From NCBI RefSeq assembly GCF_041381155.1, contig NC_091145.1:40129882-40193881 (forward strand): a stretch of DNA of 64,000 nt, read 5' to 3'. Every line of letters begins with the position of its first letter. Position 1 is the stretch's first letter. Both the position numbers and the translations under genes were made by a program. The stretch comes from Argopecten irradians (lineage: Eukaryota; Mollusca; Bivalvia; Pectinida; Pectinidae). Below, piece after piece: positions 23,612 to 33,326 of the stretch. The notes under the pieces are model-generated. The model was not told where the DNA came from and ran no database searches. It saw only the letters and a list, made by a program, of their open reading frames with translations.

Positions 23612-25565
23612 GTTTTTAGCCCACCATCATCAGATGGTGGGCTATTCAAATCGCCCTTCGTCTGTGCTCCGTCGTCCGTCCGTAAACAATGCTTGTTATC
23701 ACTATTTCTTAAAAACTACTGCAGGGATTTTGTTCAAACTTCACATGGAGGTTACCCTTGGTCCCTAGTTGTGCCATACAGGTTTTGTGGCTGATCGAAA
23801 AAACAAGATGGCCGCCAGGCAGCCATCTTTGATTTTGGCAGTTGAAGTGTGTTATCGATATTTCTTGAGAACTACTGAAGGGATTTTGTTCAAACTTCAC
23901 ATGGAGGGTACCCTTGGTCCCTAGTTGTGCCATACAGGTTTTGTGGCTGATCGAAAAAACAAGATGGCCGCCAGGCAGCCATCTTTGATTTTGGCAGTTG
24001 AAGTGTGTTATCGATATTTCTTGAGAACTACTGAAGGGATTTTGTTCAAACTTCACATGGAGGGTACCCTTGGTCCCTAGTTGTGCCATACAGGTTTTGA
24101 GGCTGATCGGAAAAACAAGATGGCCGCCAGGCAGCCATCTTTGATTTTGGCAGTTGAAGTTTGTTATCAATATTTCTTGAGAACTACTGAAGGAATTTTG
24201 TTCAAACTTCACATTGAGGTTACCCTTGGTCCCTAGTTGTGCCATACAGGTTTTGAGGCTGATCGGAAAAACAAGATGGCCGCCAGGCAGCCATCTTTGA
24301 TTTTGGCAGTTGAAGTTTGTTATCAATATTTCTTGAGAACTACTGAAGGGATTTTGTTCAAACTTCACATGGAGGGTACCCTTGGTCCCTAGTTGTGCCA
24401 TACAGGTTTTGAGGCTGATCGGAAAAACAAGATGGCCGCCAGGCAGCCATCTTTGATTTTGGCAGTTGAAGTTTGTTATCAATATTTCTTGAGAACTACT
24501 GAAGGAATTTCGTTCAAACTTCACATTGAGGTTACCCTTGGTCCCTAGTTGTGCCATACAGGTTTTGAGGCTGATCGGAAAAACAAGATGGCCGCCAGGC
24601 AGCCATCTTTGATTTTGGCAGTTGAAGTTTGTTATCAATATTTCTTGAGAACTACTGAAGGAATTTTGTTCAAACTTCACATTGAGGTTACCCTTGTTCC
24701 CTAGTTGTGCTATACAGAATTTGAGGCTGATAGGAAAAACAAGATGGCCGCCAGGCGGCCATCTTGGATTTTGATAGTTAAGGTTTGATATCCCTATTTC
24801 TCAAAAAGTACTGAAGGGATCTTTCTCAAATTTAATATGTAGGTTCCCCTAGGGCCCTAGTTGTGCATATTGCATTTGTGGACCGATCCGTCAACAAGAT
24901 GGCCGCCAGGCCGCCATCTTGGATTTTGATAGTTAAAGTTTGTTATCGCTTTTTCTCAGATAGTACTGAAGTGATCTGTCTCAAATTTCAAATGTAGGTT
25001 CCCCTAGGGCCCTAGTTGTGCATATTGCATTTTGGGACCGATCGGTCAACAAGATGGCCGCCAGGCAGCCATCTTGGATTTTGTTATTCAAAGTTTGTTA
25101 TCGCTATTTCTCAGAAAGTACTGAAGGGATCTGTCTCAAAATTCATATGAAGGTTTCCCTAGGGCCCTAGTTGTGCATATTGGGATTTGGGACCGATCCG
25201 TCAACAAGATGGCCGCCAGGCAGCCATCTTGGATTTTGTTATTCAAAGTTTGTTATCGCTATTTCTCAGAAAGTACTGAAGGGATCTGTCTCAAATTTCA
25301 AATGTAGGTTCCCCTAGGGCCCTAGTTGTGCATATTGTGATTTGGGACCGATTGATCAACAAGATGGCCGCCAAGGAGTCATCTTGGATTTTGATAGTTG
25401 AAGTTTGTTACCGCTATTTCTCAAAAGATACTGAAGCGATCTGTCTCAAATTTTATATGTAGTATGTTTGAAAAAATTTAAAAAGTAGAGAAAAGATCCA
25501 TCTTTCCTTTGACAGATATAGATAATTCTTTGGTGGGCGCCAAGATCCCTCTGGGATCTCTTGTT
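23612..25565 (+). mobile_element. Hairpin-ended element, AGCCCACCAT family, with about eleven ~156-bp modules
   Basis: The left hairpin is AGCCCACCAT CATCAG ATGGTGGGCT after a T run, and the leader is CGTCGTCCGTCCGT. The core consists of about 155-bp modules, each containing AAGATGGCCGCCAGGCAGCC. The modules are almost identical for the first seven (period 156 bp, as from 23807 to 23963) and more diverged after 24700. The right end is TGGTGGGCGCCAAGATCCCT then CTGGGATCTCTTGTTT, with hairpin AGATCCC-TCT-GGGATCT. Because 156 is divisible by three, the minus strand keeps a 323-codon open frame at 23709-24680. That frame is a repeat by-product, not a gene. Confidence 0.85.
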
Positions 25566-25690
25566 TCTCCTTTAAAGAACATCTGTACCTGTTTTTCAAA
25601 CGATTCTGTGTGCTGAAGCACCTCTCACATTCTACACTGGTCAAACACACCGTTGTTGGATTGACTTTAACATGCTGTCTTTTAGATAAT
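25566..25690 (-). pseudogene. hAT transposase C-terminal scrap
   Basis: The minus strand reads DIVAKLSKRQHVKVNPTTVC then LTSVECERCFSTQNRLKNRY. The SVECERCFSTQNRLKN block is typical of the C-terminal dimerisation region of hAT-type transposases and their domesticated relatives. Only about 40 residues survive before the hairpin-ended element interrupts at 25565. Confidence 0.55.
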
Positions 25691-26129
25691 TTAGCAACAA
25701 TGTCGTCTAATATCCCCTGAAGGATTGAATGACTTTCGCCGTCGGTTTACTTTGTCTATCTCGCTAGTTCTGTCATTACAGACGACAGATCACGTCTCGC
25801 ATCACGATCTGATCACAGTCACTGAAATGTCTTGCAGTAGTACTAAAAGCGGAAAGGATTGACAAATATCGTCCGGAACCTAGCTGTAAATAGTCATTGA
25901 CTAATGCCGGGTGCTGTATGTCGGTACATTTGGTAAAGTGCTGTAATTAATAGGACATGTCACGGAAATGTAGTCAGGTAGCAGTGACTCCAGCGAGCTC
26001 CCCTACAAATGTACGAGTTGTACACCCTGTGTCAAAGTCGTTAGCGTATTTCAATTTCCGTGGGAGTTTTGTGTACGCTCAATATTTTTTCAAGGGAGTA
26101 AAACGCTAATTTTAGGGCGCCAATTATGC
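25691..26129. other. Unassigned spacer
   Basis: No gene or clear repeat. It lies between the hAT scrap and the 5' half of the R2-like element. Confidence 0.35.
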
Positions 26130-27187
26130 TTGTACGCTGCTTATCTAGAGCACTGCTTGATGGTTCCTTGCTGTCCAATGGTATCCCTGGTTCTGGCATT
26201 GCTTCTATTCTTTCACATGGGCCTAGTGGTCTCCCTTGTTCTGCATCACCATGTGTTTCTGATAGGTGTCTCTCTACCTCCTCTCTAGAACTCTTCAGCA
26301 ACCCTCACTTAGACCCTTTCAGTACTAGTGTTGCTATGAACCTAGCCCTCTTTTACCCCTCTCTATTTCCTGGTTTTTTGTATTCTCTCTGCTGTTTCTC
26401 TGTGGAGGTTGTTTCTATTCTCTCTCAGAATAGCACTTAACTTTAAAAAAACCAATCTTCTCCTTGTTTGCTGTCTTAAATTGTTTGGTGGTGATAGTCC
26501 TGATTTCCGTTCGAAGGCTAAATATCTCTTTTTGGCGCCTGTTGTGTGTTACATGTTCATCCTTCCTGCTACCACCTTGCTTTGTTCGAAAGCACTCTAC
26601 TCCCACTGTGTACACTTATGTTGGCAGTGATGTTATCTTCCTGTGTACCTTTCCTACCAATGTCCTCTGCAAGTTCTTATCGAGGTCATTGTCAAATGCT
26701 TCCCACCGTTCTGAAGATTGCCACTGTACTGCCTCCATTGTGGTGTTTATATCTTCCTCCTGGTAAGCACCAATTGGGTTCTGATTACCTGTCTCGGCCT
26801 CAATATAGTCCTGATCCACTTCAATGGGTAAGAGGTCCTCAGCACTGTGGTGTTCTTCCTGGCTGGAGTCCTCCTCCTTCTCATCAGTGTTAACTGTGGG
26901 TTCCTCTTTCCGCTTCACATATCTAAATTTGGTTTTCGCTTCGTGAACCTTTAACCGCTTGATGTTCTTACACACTTTCCCACAGTGAAACTTTATGCCA
27001 TTATTCCTGTCAATGTCCGTTGTAAGAGCCGAGTTGTTGCCGTTGTATCTTTCATCCCCCCCCCCTTCACACCCAAATTTCCAGTCTTTCCTGGATGCCA
27101 TATGTCTTTTCAAATGTCATTAAACTGTTCTTGGTTGTCAGCCAGTCTTCCCTCGCCGCCACTGGTTGCCTAGATAAAATTACCTAA
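26130..27187 (-). pseudogene. R2-like non-LTR retrotransposon, 5' half (broken)
   Basis: The minus strand starts with an untranslated-type leader (about 27187-27115) and then encodes KFHCGKVCKNIKRLKVHEAK, a remnant N-terminal C2H2-type zinc finger with altered residues. An acidic linker (EKEEDSSQEEHH) and a basic helical stretch (about 26615-26415) follow. The pre-RT segment REEVERHLSETHGDAEQGRP then PLGPCERIEAMPEPGIPLDS ends near 26150. This is the expected order upstream of the RT found at 23570-21620 on the same strand. It may be the same copy, split by the DNA at 23571-26129. Stops and frameshifts break the reading frame. Confidence 0.65.
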
Positions 27188-27575
27188 ATACAGCAGTGAT
27201 GGTTTGCTGCATCACCACCGACGACTTCAGCCAAGGCCATCCCTCATTGCGTGTTTCAACCCCTTACTCGGTAAACTCTCAGGATGGGGGGTTCACAGTG
27301 ATGATCAGTCATTGTGCGTCTGTGGTGGGTTTCCAGCTACTGGTGTCCTTCTTCATCCACACCCAGCATGAAGATCGTTCTGCTGCCTTAGCCATTCTCT
27401 GCACTGCTGTCCTTTTGGTCCTGCCCGACAACCCTAATGCAGAAAGCATTCTCCACTCAGACTGTGGGGTGAAGCCTCTGCATCCAACCTCATCAGGGTA
27501 GTTGCATGTATGCCAGCCCTGCTCCCTGCATTCTGTCAGCAATGCCTCATACTTTGTCCTCTTCAAGAGAATCTT
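27188..27575 (-). pseudogene. R2-like non-LTR retrotransposon, 3' end of endonuclease domain
   Basis: The minus strand reads KRTKYEALLTECREQGWHTC through EVGCRGFTPQSEWRMLSALG to the terminal SSWKPTTDAQ stop, then a 3' UTR ending TGTATTTAGGTA. This is nearly identical in protein to the end of the copy at 51961-52575. It abuts, head to tail, the 5' leader of the fragment at 26130-27187. Confidence 0.7.
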
Positions 27576-27599
27576 TAAGACATCTTTAGAAGAAATATA

Positions 27600-29039
27600 A
27601 TATACATTTTCACTGTACATGTATTACATTGTGGATTGTTTAAACCTTTTAGTCAATTCTGTGATTACCTCTGTTTAAGGACCACCTGCTTAATAAGACT
27701 ACTTTCTCAGTGTTCCATGGTCATTCTCAACACAATTTGACCTGTGTATATAGACCACTTGGCTATAAAGACCATTGTTTGGGCCCTTTGGTGGTCTTTA
27801 TAGACAGGTTTGACTATAGCTCAAATTTTATGGAAATTAATCATTTATTAACCAAAAGGTCCGGATCCTCCATACAGTGTACCCGATCACGCAGAAATGT
27901 GGGTGAATCACATACAATATGTGTTACTGCACGCATAAATTTGACAACTTGTACGTGCATGCACGCTTAAATAGTTTCCATTATTTGGGGATAATTGTTT
28001 CTATTATCTCTTATTTTGATTGAAGAAATCATAAATGTGTCAAAACGTGATTTGCGATACCAGAAGTATTCCTTTCAGTAAACATTTACTGCAGCACACC
28101 GAGCGGCAGATAAGTTAAATACCTATCTGCGTTGTCCTATGATAAAATCCTAGACCATACCCATGACCATCGGTAGTCTCGGGATTGATCCTTATATCGC
28201 TCAAAGAGCATGTGTTTCGGGAAGCAATTTTAATCGTGCAATAACATCTAGAGTTGTGTATGTCCAGCACTATCATAGAGTATGAAAACTAACTTCAAAT
28301 CCACATGGTTCTTTGAGCAAGACAATTGTTTGTGTTACCCATATTACAGAAATCGGCTATAACACAGTGATACATTTTACAGACTTTTTAGGATCGGGAC
28401 AATCACGGATAAGGAGGGTGAAAACTAGGTAGATCTATACAACATATTTTAAAAATTGCTTTTCAAAATGAATTTGCAAATTGATTGCAATGTAAAATGG
28501 ACTTAATGCATATTTTTAAGTGAAGAAATTGAAACAACACAGCAGACATGTACCGTACGTCTGTTTATATTTTAATTTTGATCGAATAACTTTCAGACAA
28601 ATTTAAGAAGCAGCAATGTTGTTTAAAATAAATCAAACAAAGAGATACATATCTAAAAATGTTTTTAATTGGTTTTTTTTTTTTCTTTTGGCGGAATATA
28701 CATTACACTGTTTTTATTTTTTACCAAAGAATACACACGGGGAAAATATGCAAATATAGTGTACCCCTTAAATATGGCACTGTACCCCCATTTTGCAAGC
28801 TATGGGGGTACAAAAAAACCTGTTTGAAAAAATGACTGGGAACACTGTCCATAGCATCAATATGATTTCAGTACAACTATATATATTCTTCATATGAATA
28901 AGCTTGTAATGCTGGGTTATCATGTGGCTGTCAATGCCTTTAGGCTTGATGAGTAGTTTTCCCGAAATTTGGGTTGTTATGGATTAATGTTACCATGAAA
29001 ATATAAGGAAACTTTTGATTTGTCAAGTTTTGATTTACA
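27600..29039. other. Intergenic DNA
   Basis: No supported gene. The stretch 27640-27830 (GACCACTTGGCTATAAAGACC, GGTGGTCTTTATAGACAGGT) has a weak inverted character and may be an old MITE. The rest is AT-rich, with a T run near 28675. Confidence 0.35.
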
Positions 29040-29862
29040 TGTCTTATATTTTTGACCCTAGCAAGTATGACGGTGAGCTGTTCCAATTGTCTTTTGTCCG
29101 AGGTCTGTCGTCTGTCCTTCAGTGTGCCTGTCTGTCTGTATACAATTCTTGTTACCACTATTTCTCAAAATTACTGACTGGATCTTTTGAAAAAATCATT
29201 ATTCCCTTGCATACTTTTTGTGCATATTGCATTTTAAGATTGATTGAAGAACACAATTAGATGGAGACGGACAGCAAACCATCTTGGTGTTTAGCATAAT
29301 CTGATCATGATCGCTCTTAGTTTGCATTGTCCTAATTAATTTCTTCCTTTTGTTGGTAAACAATTCTTGTTAACACTACTACACAGAAAGCTCAGAAGGG
29401 ATCTTTCTCAAATTTCATTGGTAAATTCATCTTAGGCCTTTCAAAGTTGTTCATATTGCAAAATAATAAGTGAGCGGTATTACAAATCAGTCTTTGGCTG
29501 TCGTCTTTGTATAATTTTGTTTTGGAAAACAAAAATATTTATTCATTCAGAACTTATTCAGCACAAGAAAACTATTGTCAGATGTTATGGTGAATATCTG
29601 GCCACGATAATTGAAGTGTTAATTTACATGAAAGACCCGGAGTGTCTTAGCATATTTTTATATATGTGGCTTCTACTCAGATCTAAAATTAACTTTGTTA
29701 TTCCCACACAAGATAAACAGGCCATTGTTGAGACTTTGCTTTGTTTTGAAGAATATAATATTATATTGTCATCGATGATTAAAAAAATCTGAATTTTTGC
29801 AACGTGACATTTTTCCAGACCTTTTCCTGCCATCATCATCCTTTAGGTAGGTAAATTATGTT

Positions 29863-30650
29863 TTTAGGTCACCTGACTGTAGGTCATGGTGACCTATTGC
29901 GATAGTCTTTTGTCCGTCGTTGTGTCTTCTGTCATTCCTTGTATGTAGTCTAAACATTAGAAATATCCCGAACGAATTTGAAAATCAACTTGATCCGACG
30001 ATAATATACGGAGTTATTGCCCTTTGCTCTAATACTTATTATTGGACCTTGTGAATACAATAACTTGATTAGAACTGCACTCAGCTTCATTAAACTTTTT
30101 ATTTAGACTGAAACTGGCAAGATCTCGGGACAAGTTCGAAAATCGACCAGATCAGATTGTAACTTATGGAGTTGCCTTTGTAATCATTGAATATTGTAAA
30201 CATGATAACTTGAGTAAATTTTAGATCAATATATCGATATACCGATATGTATCGGTTTTCAGCAGTGTATCGAATATCCTTCACAAAGTTATGCTCCATA
30301 GTGATGACCACCATTGGAAAGTTTGAGCTTCTAATTTCACTTCAAGATAAAAATATTAAATATAGAATGAAGATCTGACTGTGCATGTACCAAGAGCAAA
30401 ATAGATAATTTTATATTATTTTTTGTGTTAATTAGACATACATATATATACATGATTAAACACCAATTGTTGTTCAAATGATGAGTATCATTTATAGTCT
30501 GTTGGCGGTGGAACATCTTTAATGAAACTTTGTATGTAGACATATTAGATGTATGTTCCTATTTCATGAACAAAAGACATTGGTAAATTACATAACTAAT
30601 TTGTATCAAATATCAGGTGACCGGTAAGGCCCATGGGCCTCTTGTTTTTA
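29863..30650 (+). mobile_element. Hairpin-ended element, GGTCACCTGA family
   Basis: Left end TTTTTAGGTCACCTGACTGTAGGTCATGGTGACC; right end TCAGGTGACCGGTAAGGCCC then ATGGGCCTCTTGTTTTT. TCAGGTGACC (30613-30622) is the exact inverse of GGTCACCTGA (29867-29876), and GGCCCATGGGCC is the terminal hairpin. The right end matches that of 20059-21460 almost base for base, but the core is unrelated to it. Part of the core (30295-30520) recurs at 47065-47360. Confidence 0.75.
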
Positions 30651-31374
30651 ATACTCTCTCCACAGAGGTCCTAAAAGTTAAAGATACTATCATCAAAGTA
30701 TTAAAGCATTGCATGCTTAATCTGCAATATCTTAAAGTAAAATTTAAAACTTAAAAGAAATCAGTATTGTCAAAATTGTCTTTGTCCTTGATCTGACCTT
30801 GAAATGTTGGTGGTATATGCTGTATTTTAGGGATGGTTAAAACATTTAACCCATCACCTCCAGAGTGTGGACTAAATCAACTAAATCACCTTTGATCTCT
30901 CCACTTCTATTATCACTATCTCTCAAAAACTTCTGATGGATCTTCCTCGATTTCCTATTTAGGCTCTGTACCCAGCAAGTGACTTATTTAACTACCAGCT
31001 ACTTTTGCTGGGAGCTGTGACAGATTCTCTTGATATCGGAAAAAGCTCTCTATAGACTTTTCCTGCACTATTATATCAAATACATAATTAAGTTTTATCT
31101 TTTAATTGTCAATGATCTAATAAATTGGTAAATATGACAAAAATGTCTCAGAATGTGCTGAATGGGTCTTTTTCAAATATTCTAGTAATAGTTATACAAA
31201 ATTTTGATGAGGACTGGGATTTTTTGACAATCAAAATGTGCTATCACTCATTTCTTAGAAACATTTAAAATATTTAAAGAGATCTTTCTAAAAGTGTATG
31301 TCAATGTTCTGCTATATTGTCCCCAGTTGTTCTTGATAAGTCTTGAGATTGGTTTGAAAAACAGAATAATGCTT

Positions 31375-31615
31375 TCTACACCCGAATGCATATACAATAA
31401 TTAATGATAGAGAAAATGAAATGAATTATATAAGGTTAGTATTTCCTTTTACAAATAATGCTTTCTACACGCGAAGACATATACAATATTCAATGATAGA
31501 GAAAATGAGATCAATTAAAATGGTCAATATTTCCTTTAACAAATAATGTTTTCTACACGCGAAGACATATACAATATTTAATGATATAGAAAATGAAATG
31601 AATTATAAGAGGTCA
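31375..31615. repeat. Tandem repeat, about 90 bp x 2.8
   Basis: AATAATGCTTTCTACAC...ATACAATA...TGATAGAGAAAATGA is repeated at 31375, 31458 and 31544 with few changes. Confidence 0.75.
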
Positions 31616-31618
31616 GTA

Positions 31619-32271
31619 CAGTAAAACTCCTTGGTTAAATGATTTTATCCCCGGGAAATCCCGCCCGTTAACGAAGAAAACAACTTCTGAACAAGCACAG
31701 TGCGGTCATGACCTCACTTCCGCGCACATGTCTGCAAATATCAAAACTGATACTCCGGTAACAAACGGCACTCAGACGACGATTTGATCTTACTAGTAAA
31801 CGGCGTATTCTTCTGCACGTACATAATATTTAGATTGCTTTTAAAATTGCTAGTTGCATTTTATGTTCCAATATAAACAAACGGCGATATCAAGAAGCAG
31901 ACTTGTGGGTTCCTTTTTGTCAATAAACAACTAGCGTTGATAATATGTAAAACACATGTACAGAAGTGAGTTTTATTCACCACAACTTGTAAAACAATAA
32001 CAAAGGTGTACCCATATTATTAATTGATTACCTGTCAGTCGGCAGTTGAGCACCTTACGAAAACATGTGTCCCTATAACAGAATTTGGCAATATTAACGA
32101 GGTCATTATAGTGTTATTTTAATCATTTGTTCCGCGAATGTGATGGCTGATGGCGTTAGACGGGTTTGGCGGTATAACAGGTGTATTGGTATGGAAATCC
32201 ATTCTGAACAAATTCATGGCGATAAGCGGGTTTGGCGGTAAAACTGATGGCAATATAACGGGGTTTTACTG
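31619..32271. mobile_element. Tigger/pogo-like MITE with TA target duplication
   Basis: CAGTAAAACTCC at 31619-31630 and GGGGTTTTACTG at 32260-32271 are inverted ends. TA flanks both sides (31617-31618 and 32272-32273). The inner sequence contains repeated GGCGGTATAAC/GGCGGTAAAAC near the right end and has no transposase ORF. The CAGTAAAAC terminus and TA duplication fit Tc1/mariner superfamily pogo/Tigger elements; the family assignment is inference. Confidence 0.75.
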
Positions 32272-32551
32272 TACATGTATATCCTTTGACATATATTCAT
32301 ATACATAATGCAGTGGTGAGCGCCAAGATCCCTTTGGGAAACTCAAACTCAAGTTTCCTTGACATCTTTAAGCTTCATTAGAGAAAGGAGGAGTCAAGGG
32401 TGTTGCAATTGAATATAGAAACTTTACACTTCCCTTGATATTGTAGATTGAAATAAGATAAAAATTACAATGAAGGAAAGATAAAATTGTTGTTAGTATG
32501 TATTGTTGTTAAAAAGGCATATCTTTAATATCGATCATGATTTGTTGAAAC

Positions 32552-33257
32552 TGTTATGTATGACACTAAATACATGTAGTTATGAGATGGGGGAGGTGAC
32601 TCCTATAGCTTTATTATCAATACATCCTATAAAGGTCATATCATTAATCTAGGTTATAGAACTTTCTAGAATATTGTCATGTATAAACAAATATGTTTGT
32701 AAACATGTTGATTATAAGTAGAGGTCTAGAATGATCTATTTCCAGAAAGTTCTGTGTGTTTATTTGTTTACTGTTTTTAGTTAGATATTTCTAGAAGTAG
32801 AAGGTTCTCCAATATTCTTGAATTAGGGTTTAGCTATATATACTCCAACTGTCCAAAGCTAATCAGAACTGTAATGAGACCTGTAATGAGACATATCAAG
32901 AATTGTACAGTGCCATATTAGATTCTATTGGGAGAGCTATTGTGACTTTATCCGTGGATTATTACAACACTTTGTATGGATTTATTCATATTGCCTGGAA
33001 CTTTACAAATCATCTGTGGACATTCATTTTCCTCCTGGATTTGTGATTATTGTTAATTTGAAACCTGGAAGGATCAAGGATTATTCCAGGACATTCGCAT
33101 ACAGATAAGTAACACTTTAAATCATCGTATTACTCTTGTACCACCACCAATTACTTTAGATATTGTAAACCATCTCTGTATAATATTGTATATATAATTA
33201 AATTGTGTTTTGAATTTAGCTGCTGGTTTCTCATTTCTGTTATTCGTTCATGTAACA
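32552..33257 (+). mobile_element. Solo LTR (Ty3/Gypsy-like), 706 bp
   Basis: It begins TGTTATGTATG and ends CATGTAACA. The TGTTA/TAACA ends are a perfect 5-bp inversion of the TG...CA type. The sequence is flanked by AAAC on both sides (32548-32551 and 33258-33261). Internal order fits an LTR: an upstream region with repeated GAA/TTC boxes, a TATA box TATATATA (32835-32842), and a polyadenylation hexamer ATTAAA (33197-33202) followed by GT-rich sequence. No gag or pol remnant and no second LTR are visible, so it reads as a solo LTR left by recombination. The Ty3/Gypsy assignment is inference from size and the 4-bp duplication. Its right end lies 70 bp before the first coding exon of the TATDN2-like gene, in the same orientation. 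Confidence 0.7.
32659..32842 (+). promoter_or_regulatory. Candidate heat-shock-element cluster plus TATA box in the LTR
   Basis: Heat shock factor sites are alternating GAA and TTC boxes spaced by 2 bp. Three-box perfect sites are seen at 32659-32671 (GAACTTTCTAGAA) and 32740-32752 (TTCCAGAAAGTTC). Two-box sites are at 32789-32796 (TTCTAGAA), 32800-32807 (GAAGGTTC) and 32815-32822 (TTCTTGAA). The TATATATA box at 32835-32842 lies directly downstream. The arrangement resembles a heat-inducible promoter. Function is inferred from motif spacing only. Confidence 0.55.
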
Positions 33258-33326
33258 AAACAGTCTCTTGTGATTAGTTTAAAATGCAAATACAAGAAAA
33301 TAATAAAGTTTTCTTTTTATTCTTAG

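Larger units (their letters stand above)
29040..32345 (+). mobile_element. Decayed AGCCCACCAT-family element with nested insertions
   Basis: The modules at 29100-29480 and 30890-31340 (for example TTGTTACCACTATTTCTCAA, GGGATCTTTCTCAAATTTCA, TGTTCATATTGC) are diverged forms of those in 23612-25565. A CAGTGGTGAGCGCCAAGATC then CCTTTGGGA end is visible at 32311-32340. A GGTCACCTGA-family element (29863) and a Tigger-like MITE (31619) interrupt it. The limits are approximate. Confidence 0.45.

Noticed and set aside
23709-24680. 323-codon open frame on the minus strand
   Set aside because: It consists of 52-residue units that mirror the 156-bp module of a hairpin-ended element. The frame is open only because 156 is divisible by three, and it contains no domain.
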